From NCBI GenBank assembly GCA_037962975.1, contig CM075674.1, forward strand, positions 86,568,501 through 86,632,500: a stretch of 64,000 nucleotides of DNA. Direction: 5' to 3'. Origin of the DNA: Clitoria ternatea. Its lineage: Eukaryota; Streptophyta; Magnoliopsida; Fabales; Fabaceae. The notes beneath the pieces were generated by a model. It was not told where the DNA came from and did not search any database. It saw nothing but the letters and a program-made list of their open reading frames with translations. Below, in pieces: positions 22,656-35,821 of this stretch (position 1 is its first letter; each line of letters opens with the position of its first letter). The translations under genes and the position numbers were made by a program.

Positions 22656-25139
22656 ATGGAGAGTCTCAAGTTCGCATCTTTAGCAGCCTCTGCTCCTTCT
22701 CCACGCTCTGGTACCTTCAATTTCCCATTCATTTTCTTTTCCATTCCCCCTCTCCCCCAAAATCAGGGATCTTCTTTAGTTATTTACATAAAAAGTTTTT
22801 TTTTTTGAGAAATTCTGATTCTGTTATCACATTGAAAATCTCAACTTAACGTTAAGAATTTGCCTCTACCGGTGTCATTGAATTTTGTGACACTTCTGTA
22901 GTTATAGCATTGACTTTGCTTGGGTAGGAGGAAGTTATTTTAGTTTTTCTTGGGTACCCTTTATCGTTTTTTTACTTTCTACCGTTCACCGCAATCAGAT
23001 ATTTATGTGTTCTTCTACTTGTGCAGGGATGCTAGGGAAACGGTTGAGTTCCCCTCTACTCACTATAGATTCTGCAGCACAGTTTTGCTATTGCAAGGTA
23101 AATGCAATTTATAAAACAATTTTCTTTCTACTTTTACATGTATGTTTGCTAGGTAATGGTTTCTCTGGAATGATCGATAAAACGTCATTCATAATTATAA
23201 TTTTCATTTTAGGCTTGTCCAGGGAAAGATTGAAAGCAATTTTGTAAAAAGTTGAGAATGGTTGATAAATAGTGAAAAGTGGGTTATAATTAGGAAGTTT
23301 TGAATTTTGAGGGATTCTCTTGTGCTGTCCAAATAGTAATGACTTAGAATACATCCTTTCCGAATTTGGTTATTCTGTGTTTGCTTCCCATGTGGAAATT
23401 GGAAAGAAGCCAATTGATGGCCAGTGCTTGTCATCAACAATTCAAGAGAGTAAAATTTGTCATGTTTGACAGGACTATGTCAACCTTTTCATTGCTCATA
23501 TTTGAATGGTAGGGTTACAATGTTCTCTGATTGTTATTTTTACAAAGAATATGTAGTAGTTTATATTTCTGGAGTTCTCATCAGTCTCATTCCTTTTATG
23601 GTAGATATAAACCGAATAAGGGATACTTTTTTGTCCTAGGTTTTTTCCTCTTTCTTCAGCTCCTTCTATGAGACATCTCCAGGCATTCATCGAATCATCG
23701 TTGAGATTTTTTCTGGAATAGTATTATTGTGATGACATGTGTAATTTCCCTGAGCTGGATTGTCCCAATGTTTTTTCTTCTAGGATTGAAGTGTATGAGA
23801 ATGTTTTCATGGTTTTTTTTTTTTTAAACTTTTGTTGGTCGAATTTCAGGCTGAAATAATAGAGGCTGTGGTTTTATCACATGTTGTAGTTGTCTCAAAC
23901 TGTGAGAACCAATTGTTCATTTTATAGGTAGACTTCTATGCTAAAATACTGCTATAGTAAAGAAACATGTTACTAAAAATTTAACTAGAGACAATCAAAG
24001 GATATTTTTTCTAGTTAATATGAATGTAAAGAGTGAATTTTTATAATTGTTCTCAGTTATCAGCTGGCAGGTGTGAGCATTGCATGATGGCTGACTCAAT
24101 ACTAATCACAATGCTTAATATTCCTTTATACATTTTAGATTCTTGGATATACCTAAACATAGGTTCCATTTTTTACTCCCGGTTCTATCAGAGCTAAAGT
24201 CAATAACTTTTTTTTTGTTTATGCTGTATAAAATTTGTTTCTTTTCTTAAACAGTACCAAAGTCTTGCTTTGACTCGCTCTTTGAGCTATAGCAGCTGTA
24301 TTGAGGTTGAGTTTAATGTAGGCTATTTATTTTGTCTAAATATTTCTCAATGTTTCACAGAGAATATCACTATACATTCCAACTTACATTTCTGTCTTTT
24401 ACTTATGCTTCATGCAACAAAAGATCTTAAACCTGTGCATTTAGATATGCAATGGCCAGAGTTGGAAGTTGAAATATTTAAAGACTGTAAAAAATCTCAC
24501 ACTTGAGGCTAATAATGGTCATCTGAGTCTGAAAATTGTATATGATCGATCATGCAGGCTGATATTGCTGCTGCATCATCAAGTATTCCACCATCAAATA
24601 TCAGATTTTCTTGTAGATTTTCACCAAGTGTGGCAACAGCAACAAGGACCTCAAATCTTTCCATCAAACATTGGATATTGCATTCAACTGCACAGATAGA
24701 AAGTGTAATCACAAGTAATGAAGATCAGAGTATGTGGGAAGCATGCAGACAAGCTCTTACTCCATTCAAGTTTAATGATGAAGAAAAGGACAAGATACTT
24801 GGAAAAGCATTTGGTATTATTCATTCCCCTTATTGGGGGGATGAACGTAAGAAGGAAGTTCCCAAATTAGAGACAGTAAATGGAATATTAGACTACCTGA
24901 GGAGGTTAAGTCTTTCTGATGATGATCTGTCCAAGCTGCTCAAAAAGTTTCCAGAAGTTCTTGGATGTGATTTAGAGGAAGAGTTGAAAGCTAATATAAA
25001 GATCCTGGATGAGCAGTGGGGTATTGAAGGAAAATCCCTTAGAAACCTTCTCCTTAGAAATCCAAAAGTTTTGGGCTATAATGTTGATTGTAAAGGAGAT
25101 TGTATGGCACAATGCACTAGATGCTGGGTCCGTTTCTAG
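22656..25139 (+). CDS. Short mTERF-family organellar protein, 235 residues, three exons
   Basis: Exons are 22656-22710, 23027-23097 and 24558-25139 (TAG at the end). Donors GTACCT and GTAAAT and acceptors TTGTGCAG and CATGCAG keep the frame, giving 235 residues. An in-frame ATG at 22611 would add 15 residues; I prefer 22656. Residues 1-75 are rich in Ser and Ala and nearly free of acidic residues (MESLKFASLAASAPSPRS), like a plastid or mitochondrial transit peptide. Residues about 146-218 hold two to three helical mTERF repeats with the signatures LSKLLKKFPEVLGC and LRNLLLRNPKVLGY. mTERF proteins bind organellar nucleic acid and act in transcription termination or RNA processing. This one is short and ends in a Cys-rich tail (Cys 220, 224, 228, 231; DCMAQCTRCW), which I recall in one plant subgroup. 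Which organelle is unproven. Confidence 0.88.
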
Positions 25140-26107
25140 GCATTTGGATGAAATGTATCTATGTAAAATTAGTTGAGAGAAGCAAAATTTCTTTGTTCTT
25201 TCATACTCCCTCTCCTACTTGGATAAAAGAAAGAGTTGGATGTGAAGAAAGTTTCTCCCTCTCTTGGATGCCATGTAACAAGAACTTCGAAATTTTGCTT
25301 GTGATTTAGACACTACTGTGAATTGTTCAAGTGTCTAGAATGTGGACTGATCTTTGATGATAACTTAAATAGAAGCAAATTTTTTGTACACTCATAGTAC
25401 TGATTTCCTTTACCGTTAATATTTCTAAGTTAGTAGCTTTTTCTTTTTTATCTAAAATAAATTTAATAACAAAAAATAACTATATATGTCAAGTGTTGTG
25501 CTTTTAGTGAAAGGTGCATGTATTCTTAGAGGATTTATATGTTTTTTCTTTTAGTTATATTTATTGCAAAGTTGATAAATTTACACCTCTAATAAGAAAT
25601 TACCCTCTAGTTTATATTGATGAAATGGTTCTTGTAGGGGAGCTAATTGTTTTGGACTGGTAACTGATAGGTGTTGCTGTTATTTCTGCTCACTCTATAT
25701 GATTTTATACTTTTGGCATTGGCATATTAGTGTTTTGGAATTAGGTGATATTGCTGGCTGAAGTGTACATTCACGTTTCGCCTTTCCATGAGCATAACTT
25801 GTATTCAAGAGTGTTTAACTGATCTTTGTTTTCGCTGTTACAAAAATAAGATAAAATAATGAAATGGTAGTAGGTTATTAGAATGTTAAAAACAATTAAA
25901 GATACTATGACAGCTTGATGGGATTTCATGCCACTGTTTTTCTTCCTCTACATTGGGGTATAAGAATAAGATGCAACCACTTTTTTCACAATATTATCCA
26001 AGAAAATGAATCGTTTTTTATTTTATCTCATTCTATTGCATTTAATTTACTATTAAATAATCAAACACGGCACAAGGGGATACTAAAGAATCGTGATTTA
26101 GGTAATA
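25140..26107. other. 3' flank of the mTERF gene
   Basis: Probable 3' UTR in the first 250-300 bp; AATAAA-like 'aaaataaatttaataa' lies near 25454. The rest is A/T-rich with no ORF or repeat end that I can support. Confidence 0.45.
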
Positions 26108-26391
26108 CTACCTCCGGTTCCAAATATAAGCAAATATACCTAACTTCACACATATTAAGAATAGTAGTTGGAGGTAGTTATTTGTATTAATGTTACCATA
26201 TACTTGATTTAATTTTCTAAAATACCCTTAGTATCATTTATTATATAAAGAATTAGTGGTCTTGGAAATATATATGATGAGGACATATTTGGTAAACAAG
26301 CATTTAATGACATTGGGAAAGTCTAATTTTGCTTATATTAAGGGACCAAAAAATTCCACTAAAATTTGCTTATATTTGGAACCGGAGGTAG
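26108..26391. mobile_element. Stowaway-type MITE, 284 bp
   Basis: Perfect inverted termini of at least 26 bp starting CTACCTCCGGTTCCAAATAT at both ends, flanked by TA on each side (26106-26107 and 26392-26393). Length, CTMCCTCCG start and TA target are diagnostic of Stowaway (Tc1/mariner-related) elements. Lies about 1 kb downstream of the mTERF gene. Noncoding. Confidence 0.93.
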
Positions 26392-26393
26392 TA

Positions 26394-27063
26394 GTATAGA
26401 CTGAGATTATGATCTATGGTAATAGTTTAAAATTTATCTTTATTAAATATATATATTTTTTGATTATGACTAAGTTCCAAATATAATTATCTCAAATGAT
26501 GGGAAGGATACACCTCTAGTTTAAAAAAGAAAACTGAATGAATGTTAGTAGCTTATAACTGTATGTCTCACTAGAAAATGTACCATGGCACAAAGATAGG
26601 GATAGATTTAAAGAATCTGTTTAAAGATTGGGATAATTTAAATGATATAACATGATAAGTCATCATATCATGTCTTAATCCAGCTCTAGTTGGCATCTAT
26701 ATCCATGGGAATGCTTACTAGGCTGCTGAACTTGATTTGTATGACAAGATTTTTCATGAAAAGGCACATGCTAATAGAGGAACTCGTGGGAAGATTTAAC
26801 TAGCTTTTGTTTGCTGATAGAGGGAAAGGGTAACTTATTGTTATATAAGCATGCTCAGGATATATGGTTTGCCTCCTCCTTGAATTATAAGGTGGACGAT
26901 ACAATGACATGTTCTGTTGGAGTGGTTATCTCATATGCTGCTATACGGTGTTGATGTGGGTGAGCTTATTATGACAGTTTCATATACAATATGTGTCTTC
27001 GATCATAAGTATTGGCTTCTTGCACAAAATTATAATCATGTTAGCCAATTGAATGGAACCAAA
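26394..27063. other. Noncoding or unrecognised DNA upstream of a LINE end
   Basis: Less A/T-rich than its surroundings and possibly part of the same LINE fragment, but every frame is broken and no motif was recognised. Confidence 0.35.
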
Positions 27064-27411
27064 ACTTAGTGAAGCATGGGCGTTAAATTGGAGAATCAAA
27101 CAAGCAAAGGACCTTTGTTTTTCAAATATCTTGATAGAGACGGATTGTTTGGCACTAGTTCATTGATGGAGCACAAAACTCCATGGGACTCTTTTTCTTC
27201 TCGTTCTGGTTTTCTTTCTTTAGGGGTTCAACATGTTTATAGAACAAGCCATAAGATGGTTGATTCATTGGCTCATTTGTCTTTTGAATTTCATAACCAT
27301 ATTGTTGGATGGAGTCTGTTTCTCCACAATTTCTAGCTCCACTTCTTCATAATGTAATTGCTTCTGCCGATGTTTAATGGAAATTATTCCTACCTTCAAA
27401 AAAAAAAAAAA
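27064..27411 (+). mobile_element. 3' end of an L1-type LINE with poly(A)
   Basis: The frame 27076-27336 encodes an RNase H-like C terminus (QHVYRTSHKMVDSLAHLSFEFH matches the plant L1 pattern HV.RE.N..AD.LA..). It is followed by a short trailer ending in 14 A at 27398-27411. 5'-truncated LINE copies commonly end this way. The 5' limit is unclear, and the first residues do not match a known domain. Confidence 0.65.
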
Positions 27412-28818
27412 CATTTGGATGAAAGGTTTCCTCTTTGCCCATTGGTTGCCATCAATTAATTTGCCACCCTGTGGATTAACTCATGACTATATACACATAT
27501 TTTAGTGACATATTTTGATGTTCCTCATTCATGTGAAAATTTCCTAATTGATGATGACAAAGAAATACAATCATAAATTTGTTGTGTGTGTACCAATATA
27601 ATACGAATGAGTAAATTAAGTCCTTCAAATTTTTAAATTATGTAATTTTGGTCTTTTTTTTAATCTTTTTACTAAAAATTATCATATTATTATTTACTAT
27701 ACAAATTATTTACAACTTAAAAGTTATAAATTACTTTTTCTACATGAAACCCACGAATTTGGTGAGGTCCATTTCAACACGGATGAATGACGTAACACAC
27801 ACAATTATGTCTGTCATTGATATATTCATCGACACATCACCTTTTTTTAAAGGTGACACATTTGGCAACGTGGATGGTTGTCGCTACTCTTATCACTAAT
27901 AATTATATTCAAAACAAATTGGCAATGAGAGTCAGTCCATTTGCTAAAGTTTTGGGTACCAGTCCGTCACTAAAGTTCCAGCAAAAGGTTTCCCAGGGTA
28001 AGTGACAAACACGTTAACAATCAGACGCAACCATTACTAAATACCAACGGTCACTAGTATTAGTGATGAGACGTTTTCGTCATTGATATAGGTACATGTA
28101 TGTACGTTGCTAATAGGGTAACTTTAGAAATTTACCACCAGTTTTAGACACATTTAATAATTTAAATTAAATTAACCAACTTTTTCAATACCTACAAATT
28201 AGGTAAAATAATTTTATATTAAGATATAAAAGTGGTATAATAACTTGTAACAGAAGCTCTTAATTAAGTTACACTACTACTTATGACAAAACAATATTTA
28301 GTTGGTGAATGACTTATAAAAATGTTACAAAATATAATAAATAATACTTTTACTAACATTTATTAAATAAAAGCTGTTTTTTATTTTTCTTTTTAATTAA
28401 TTTCAGGACAAAAGAAAACCCATCTCTCGTGTAACACTTTTAGTTTTGATTATTCTGATTTCTCGATCCATTTCTCTCTTTTTCTTTTTCTCTCATAAAT
28501 CTTCTTTCTTCCTGTCTCTCCCTCTCTCCTTGCTCTCTCACTCACTCTCTTAACATTTTTTTCACATTCCCCAAATCCCTCCACGGTAGAACCTTAGTTA
28601 TTGTGGTACTTTTTTATTCATTTCTTTGAGTTGAATCTCATTCATATTTCAGCATCTAAGGTTAGGTTTTGCAAGGTTTTACCTAATCACTTTTTAACAC
28701 GTTATTTCATTTTTGTATTGTTCTTCCTATGATTCTACACTTCACATTGATATCTTTTCTTATCTTTTTGATTTAATTTTTCATATCTTACATCGATGCT
28801 TTCTTTCTCCCTCTTTAT
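27412..28818. other. Intergenic DNA with CACTA-like debris and a CT-rich tract
   Basis: No gene. At 27965-28125 phrases such as 'gtcactaaag', 'ggtcactagtattagtgatgag' and 'cgttgctaatagg' resemble the terminal repeats of legume CACTA elements but no boundaries are visible. A CT-rich stretch lies at 28430-28560. Confidence 0.4.
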
Positions 28819-29026
28819 TAGGGTGAGCAGCGGGTTAGATTTACCCGTTTAATCCGATTATCCAATCCAATCCAATTAAATTGGATTGTATTTTTTTGGT
28901 CATCGGATCAAATCCAATCCAATCCAACCAAGATCCAATTATAATCGGATCGGATATCGAATTTGATGTTTAAAAATCCGAGTACTCGATGAGTACCTAA
29001 CCTATTTTTATATTATTTATTTTATT

Positions 29027-29068
<42 letters not shown>

Positions 29069-29548
29069 TTTTTTCTCACATACTCATATTTTTCCCTTTA
29101 GAGCAAATAAGAAAATACCCAATCCAAGGTTAAAAAAACAGAAATACTCAATCCACACTCACGTTAATAAAAAAATATGACATAGCTACCTTGTTATTGT
29201 TGTCATTTTATTTTAAATTTAAATGTATTGTTAAAATGGATTTGATTTATATTTCTATGTTGTGATTATGTGTGTTATTAAACACTAGTAAGTACTATGT
29301 TGTGATGTTTGACATGGATTTTAAGTTGTTAGAAGTTGTTTTATATTGTGATTTCATAAAAAATATAACAAATTTTCTTTAATTGGATATCCAATTATCC
29401 AATCCAATCCAAACCAATTTAGATCGGATCAGATTGGATTGGATTTTAAAAAAAAATTACACAAATCCAATCCAATCTAATGAAATTTGATCGGATCAGA
29501 TTATTTTTTACGCGAAATCCAATTCAATCCAGTACTTACTCACCCCTA
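28819..29548. mobile_element. Nonautonomous hAT element, 730 bp
   Basis: Left end TAGGGTGAGCAGCGGGTT and right end, read inward, TAGGGGTGAGTAAGTACTGG. An exact 8-bp duplication CTCTTTAT flanks it (28811-28818 and 29549-29556). Subterminal DNA on both sides is packed with 'atccaatcc' and its reverse 'ggattggat', as expected for transposase-binding repeats. The centre has a (TA)n run at 29030-29064. No ORF. Confidence 0.92.
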
Positions 29549-29556
29549 CTCTTTAT

Positions 29557-30775
29557 GCACCCAATCTCAAACAATGTTTTAAAATCTCACTTTTATCGAA
29601 GGTTAGATTTGCTAACACTTTCCCTTATCATTCTTAATGTTTTAAACAAATTAATACCTTACTTTTTTTTACCACTACATTTTGATGCATTATTAATGCA
29701 TTGTGTCACACTTTCATCCAGTGTTCATCCCGAACCTAGATTTGTTGCAGTTTATATATTAGAACTGTTAGATAAACATTAGATCTTTTAAATTGGGTTG
29801 AATGGAAATTTCTTTTAGGAAAAAATCTAGACTTTATTGTTTGGATACCTTTTTTTTGGTAGTCTTAATCTTTATGCTATGGAACTTATTGCCAAGATTA
29901 TAGAGGGCCAATGTATCCACAAACCGTAAGGGATTGAGGTATGCAAGTAAGAAGTCTTAGTGGGCTAAGTCATTATTGGCTTATTCTCTCCCCTTTTTAT
30001 TTGTTGCTGCTAGAATGTTGCTAGGAACCAAATAGTTTATTATCTGAGTGCTTTTCACGTATTTTACCAAACCTTTAATAGTTTCAAATATGAATATTCT
30101 CATTAAATAATTGTTAGTTTTTCCTTCCCTTAGATTTATTTTATGTGTTACTTTGAACCCATTTCATGTGACTTGAATTAGTTTTTATGTTCAGTATCAA
30201 TATATTTACAGGGCTCGACTCCTTCAATAGCAAGGTGTTGTTAAGCAATGCATGATTAAGTAGTTTAATAATGTGTCCTTAATAATGTGCACCTAAACTT
30301 AGAGAATGTTGATATTTCTAACATCTTCCTTTCAATTAGTTCTAAAAGTAAAGACAACTTAAAATAACACTTGCATAATAAATATTAAGATGATGGGCAA
30401 CAAGAACCTTTGAATGATAGAAAGCATTTAAGTCAATAAGTGGAGGAAAAAATACCTACAAGAATAAAAAAAATAGAGACATAACAAGATTGATAGAAGT
30501 TAAAATTTAGATATCAAAATTTAACCTTGATTTTCATGTGAACAAGGAAGGCTAATGCAATAACACAAGGAACCCCCATAAGATAAAATTAATGAACCAA
30601 AATTCACATTGGCACCAATCTTCTGTCATCCAAATCATGAAAAATGGCTAGCTATTATGGTCAAGGGACACATACATAGAAACCATTAATTTATGAGTGA
30701 ATAGTGAAGGAAACCTTGAGGATGCATCCACCAGGTCCTCTTCTTCCATGGTCCAAACTTGTTATCCATGACATA
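29557..30775. other. Intergenic DNA left of the Sirevirus nest
   Basis: Only short random ORFs. No tRNA, repeat boundary or conserved motif recognised. Confidence 0.5.
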
Positions 30776-31070
30776 TGTGTTTATATATGTTTTGACAGAT
30801 TTTGATAATGACAATTTTATTGAAGAAATCAAGATCAAATGAAGTTATCCTATTAGAATTACATTTATAGGATCTATGAGCAAAAGAATGCAAATTATAC
30901 AAAGTCGCTATCACGTAAAAAAACTAAATTGAAATCAGCCAGGCGATTAACATGCAAGGCGTAATTGATTAGAGATATCAAATATTAAAAAAAAGAAAAT
31001 ATTAGTTGTCTAATCGATTAGGAAAATAAGGGTAATTAATTATAGTTATTAAAAAGGAAACACAGAAAGG

Positions 31071-34000
31071 GAATATCAGATATCAATATTAAAAAGGAAA
31101 ACATAGAAAGAGAATATTAGATATCAACATTGAAAAGGGAAACACAAAGAGAATATCAGATATCAACGTTAAAAGGGAAATGTAAAAGGAGAATATCAGA
31201 TATCAATATTAAAAAGGGAAACATAGAAAAAATGTAACATCCCTCATTTTTGGTGTGATTGATCCTTGAGACCAAGTATATTATTTTGTGTAAAAATTTT
31301 TGTGTGCAATGATAATTGGGCTGAGGCCGAGTTACTTATATATTTAAGTGAATATTCTTAGAAGGACCTAAAGAATTAAAATAATTAATTATGATTTAAT
31401 TAGGTAAAAATAATCATTAATTTATTAGAAAGATTTAGTAATTAAATAGTAAGTATATAAACTATATTATTTTAATAAATTAACTTGTACGTATTTTACT
31501 AGTTCGGGCCAAGAGAATACCCGGAGTATCAGAGTCGAGGCATTTTTATATCAGTATATATGTTCCTAATATTGTACCCTATGATTTTTGTGAAGGGCTC
31601 GAATCTCGTTTTCCATCGCTTAACCCTTCGAGAATTTATTTCGATAAAAATCAAGTTAACCGTAAGAGCCAATCCACGCACTTATTCGTATTTTGGGTAT
31701 AATTTCTTCTCCCATTAATGGAATTGAGTCTTTCTTATCTCAAAATTTCTGTATCAAAATTTTCTACAACTTTTATGTTGACGACAAAAGCCCATTCTAG
31801 CCCGTTTGTTCCCAGAATTTAAAATAGTACACTTACTTGTGTGCTCATTGTTACAGCTTGTACTATGTTCATTATTTTCTATTTTTCTTGCTTGTATGAC
31901 CATGAAATTGAATGATTCTTTCACCAAAATTTTCTAGACTCATTTCTCTACAACTTTTGTGAAGGTAACAAAAGTTAATTCCTTACCCATTTATCCTAGA
32001 AAATTATTTTAGATCACCAATTTAATCCCCGTTATAGCCTAGAATAGTTTTTGTATTTTGGGCATATCTCCCTCTTCTGATGCCGTATTTTCGTGTACCA
32101 TACCTCGTTTTAAAGAGAAAACATAGATCTATAACTTTAATATTTTTGTTTTTCCAAAATCCCACCAGAACCTCTTTTAAGAATCGAGACAAGTTACTGC
32201 CTCTGGGTAAGCCACATCAGCCCATGCAAAAAAATGATCCAATTACATTAAACCATCCATGAGACACATGTTTCACCCATGCTAACCTCTTCTCCCACAC
32301 TTTAAGTTCTGGAAAAGACATATGGTAAGCATGCCAAGAAGCTTGTGTCTCCCTTCTCCTCAAACCAGCCAAAACTCCTTAGCCACCAAGGGGAATTAAC
32401 ATGCAACAATTCTTCACTCTTCAAAAAACATTTCCAATCTTCCTAAGTTGTCAAAAAACTAAGTCAGCCACTCACTTCTTCTTCTCCCTCTCACGCCATT
32501 GACCATCCTAATCCCCTCTATGTTAGCTTAAACTTTCACTTATCCTTCTTAATTTTCATGCAAAAAGATGACCATCTTCTAAAACACTTCACCATTTCTA
32601 AACACTTTTCCAAAAAAAAATTGTGCACTACCATTTCCTCTTCAAATCACATCCTTAATTCACTAAATAGCTTTCATCCTCTTTGATTCTTGGTGCTACA
32701 CTTGTGGTGGCCTTGGGGCAAGAAGTTGCACCCTTGTTTCTTCCTCCTTTGGCCGTGACTACCTCTAAGGTAGGGGGAGTAAGCTTTCATTTTCGGCCCT
32801 TGATTTTCACATGCATGTGTAGTGTGAATCCCCTAAAGTTCACACCTTGACATCACTTCCAAAAATATGGTCAATCAAATTTTTATTTACCAAAAGAAAT
32901 TGTTAAAAACAACACTTGTTTTGGAAGTGACCATGACTGCATTATATTAAATTTTTTCTTGTTGATTTTGTTAAGTTTTAGTTGAAATTATGTTGTTTTT
33001 CTAACACATTAGTGCTGCAGAAAATTTTATCCCATGAAGAGCTCATGCATGTCCATTTTGCTAACAACCATTTAATAAAATTTTGCTCCCTTATGGCCAA
33101 AAACTAATGTGATTTGCTCCCTCAATTGCAAGCAAGAATTGAACCTTGAAAATATAAGTTTTGATGAATGATAGTTATTTTTTTAAATCTAGACATAATT
33201 AATAATTCACAAAATATCACATGCATGTTGTTAAAAATGTTAAAGGAATAAGTTTTTCTCTTAATATAGTGGCTGCATGTAATACCTTTAATTTCTTTAA
33301 ATTTAGATGGACTAATATGCTTGAAGTATGATTTTTGGAAGGTGTAACCTTGGGAATGTGTTGCTGTTTGAGATTTTGTTTCTAGAATAAATGAATTAAA
33401 ATTTTAGATTATTATGTGCAAATATGATTTTAGTGGCATAATGATTATGAGTAACATGCATGACTAAATTCTTAAAATTTGGTTGATAAAAATGAATTTT
33501 TGATATAACTATTAATTCTGGAATTTTGTGAATTTAGTATATTTAATATTTAATTGTATAATAGTCACTTTGTATGCTTGATTTAATGGGAATAACTTAT
33601 AAAATACGCAAGATATGATTTTTTTAAAAATGATGTGATATAGCTGCTGTATTTTTACATGTGGTGATACTGAAATTAATGATGAAAATGTGTATAAATG
33701 TGACACTATAAAAAGAATTAAAATGAGTCTCAAGTATAGGTGCAAACGGTAATCGGAAACGGTTAAAAACGCTTTTATGCGAGCAAAAAGGGAAAATTGG
33801 CAAATCTGTTGGGCATGAATTTATGTGATGGAAAATGTGGAAATATGAGTATTGTGAAATTACCCAAATGAGGAAAAATTGGTTGGAAATGTCCCTACGT
33901 ACTACTTGTCCTTAAACGTGTTTTTACGAAAACTCAAACGACAAACTATGACATTTTAGTGCATTTTCATGTAGAATGGTTTTATGGGCAGAATTGGAAT

Positions 34001-35821
34001 TTAATTTAATTTAATTTAGTTAGTATTTAAAAATTTATGCAATTTTGGTTTTGGAATCACTCAATTTGGAGTTTTCTAGATAAAATGCGACAAAAACAAA
34101 GTTTTTGACAAAATGTTGAGAAAGAACGATTTTATGACTTTTATTGGCTTGTAGAAAACTCCTTTCTCTAATAAAGTTCAGAATGGATTTTAATAGTTGT
34201 AACAAAATATTTTTTTAGATTTTAGTAAAGCTAAAATTTAAGGCCAATATATCGAGTTTCGTTATAAATCAATACGACGGGATAATACCGTTATAAGTGA
34301 AAACAAAAATGACACTCATTTTCGTCGAAAGTATTTTGTGTTCACTTTCTTTAAGAAAGTTTAATATTTTCAATATGACACTCATTTTTATAAGTCAAAA
34401 CAAAAATGGTTAGAGATTTATTTCATAACATTATTAAACGAATATTTTTACAGTATTTCCTTAAAAGAACTTAGAAATAATTAGACGACTAAGATCTCAA
34501 AAATTTTTTATATAAAATTTGTATTTTAGGCCTAGCCTCAATGCTCCTAAGAGAGATTATTAGGTAGCACCTAAGCTCTGGCACGTAAGACTTACTTGTT
34601 GGAAAGATTCATGATAATCAGTTTTACACGCTTTAAGGACAAGTACGTCGAGTAATAAGGTTCTGTCTAGTACTCGGGCACTTTTATGGTAAGACAAATA
34701 GATTTCATGTTTCATGTGGAGCATTTGGAGGGATGATAGAGTGATCCCTTAGAGCATACAGTGATGGGTACACCGAAGAACAACAATGTCTCGATCCTTT
34801 GAGGGCGGTCTTGGGAGTATACTGGGGGCGGACCTGCAATGGCTTGGATTCGCGCCCGAGACCGGATAGCCCATGGTAACTTTGGTATACTTCGACTTAG
34901 GACGAGTGTTACTTTGACCATGTAGTGCTCATTCTGACAAGATATGTTTTGGATCCATTACTGATAAGGTGACGTGTCCTTACCTTTTTATGAAAACAAA
35001 ACGAGGTGAGCTTTAGTCGATCTAGTTGGGCAGGAGGATAAGGCGGGATTGTTGAAACGTGTGAGATTGATGAACGGGAGTTAGGCCCTATTGCATACTG
35101 GTGTTCAATCAAGATAAATTATAATGAATCTAACAAATGTATAACATGCCATAGTTGTGTAACTAACTCTGATGGTTTTTATTATCTCTATGTATGCCCC
35201 TGATTTCTGTGTGGTTGTATTGGTAAGTATTGTATGAATTGTTACCTCTGTCTTATATTTGTACACTTGGATAATGATTACGACTATTCTTGCACGTGAA
35301 TCATACGGGGGTTGGGAGCTTATACTTACCCTTCTTATGTTGTGTATGGTTTTCTTTTATTATGATCATCAGCTGAAGGACGGGACGAGTACAGGCAGGA
35401 TCTAGACTACCTACAGTAGTGGGCATCGAGCTATGGACATAGACTATTAGTACTCGCTATTCACACCGAGACTGTTATAGGTCTCGACATTTAGCTTTTT
35501 ATGTTATGCTATTATTAGGTAGTTGTCTTATTGGGAGCCTACGAGCCCCGTACCTTTTGAGTATACTGCTGTTATGAAGGATTGATCATTATTATTATAA
35601 TGTTTATTTGAACTATGTGTTGATGATCACCAAACAAAAAAAAAACAAAACTCCTATTTTTTAAGTAACGTGTGACTTCTTAATTAAGTAGAAAGTTCCA
35701 GTGAGGGAAATTGTCCTAGTTAATCAAGGGCGTAACAAAAAGAATATCAGATATCAACATTAAAAAAAGAAACACAAAAGAGAATATCAAATCCCAAAAC
35801 ATAACACAAACCCTAGTCATC
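31071..35821 (+). repeat. 40-bp tandem repeat in the old LTR, split by an insertion
   Basis: Units starting GAATATCAGATATCAA...TTAAAAAGGGAAACA begin at 31071, 31112, 31151 and 31191, and, after the solo LTR, at 35742 and 35782. Spacing is 39-41 bp. The solo LTR landed at the start of the fifth unit. Confidence 0.88.
31233..35737 (+). mobile_element. Large solo LTR (4.5 kb), Ty3/gypsy-like
   Basis: Starts TGTAACATCCCTC and ends AAGGGCGTAACA, with A-runs at both flanks giving a possible AAAAA duplication. No primer site, polypurine tract or RT inside. Near the 3' end, 'gagcttatacttaccc' and 'gatcatcagctgaaggacggg' look like the R/U5 end of plant gypsy LTRs. It interrupts the 40-bp tandem array of the old Sirevirus LTR. 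Confidence 0.75.

Noticed and set aside
25121..25309. 62-codon ORF overlapping the end of the mTERF gene
   Set aside because: Different frame from the gene, runs through the probable 3' UTR.
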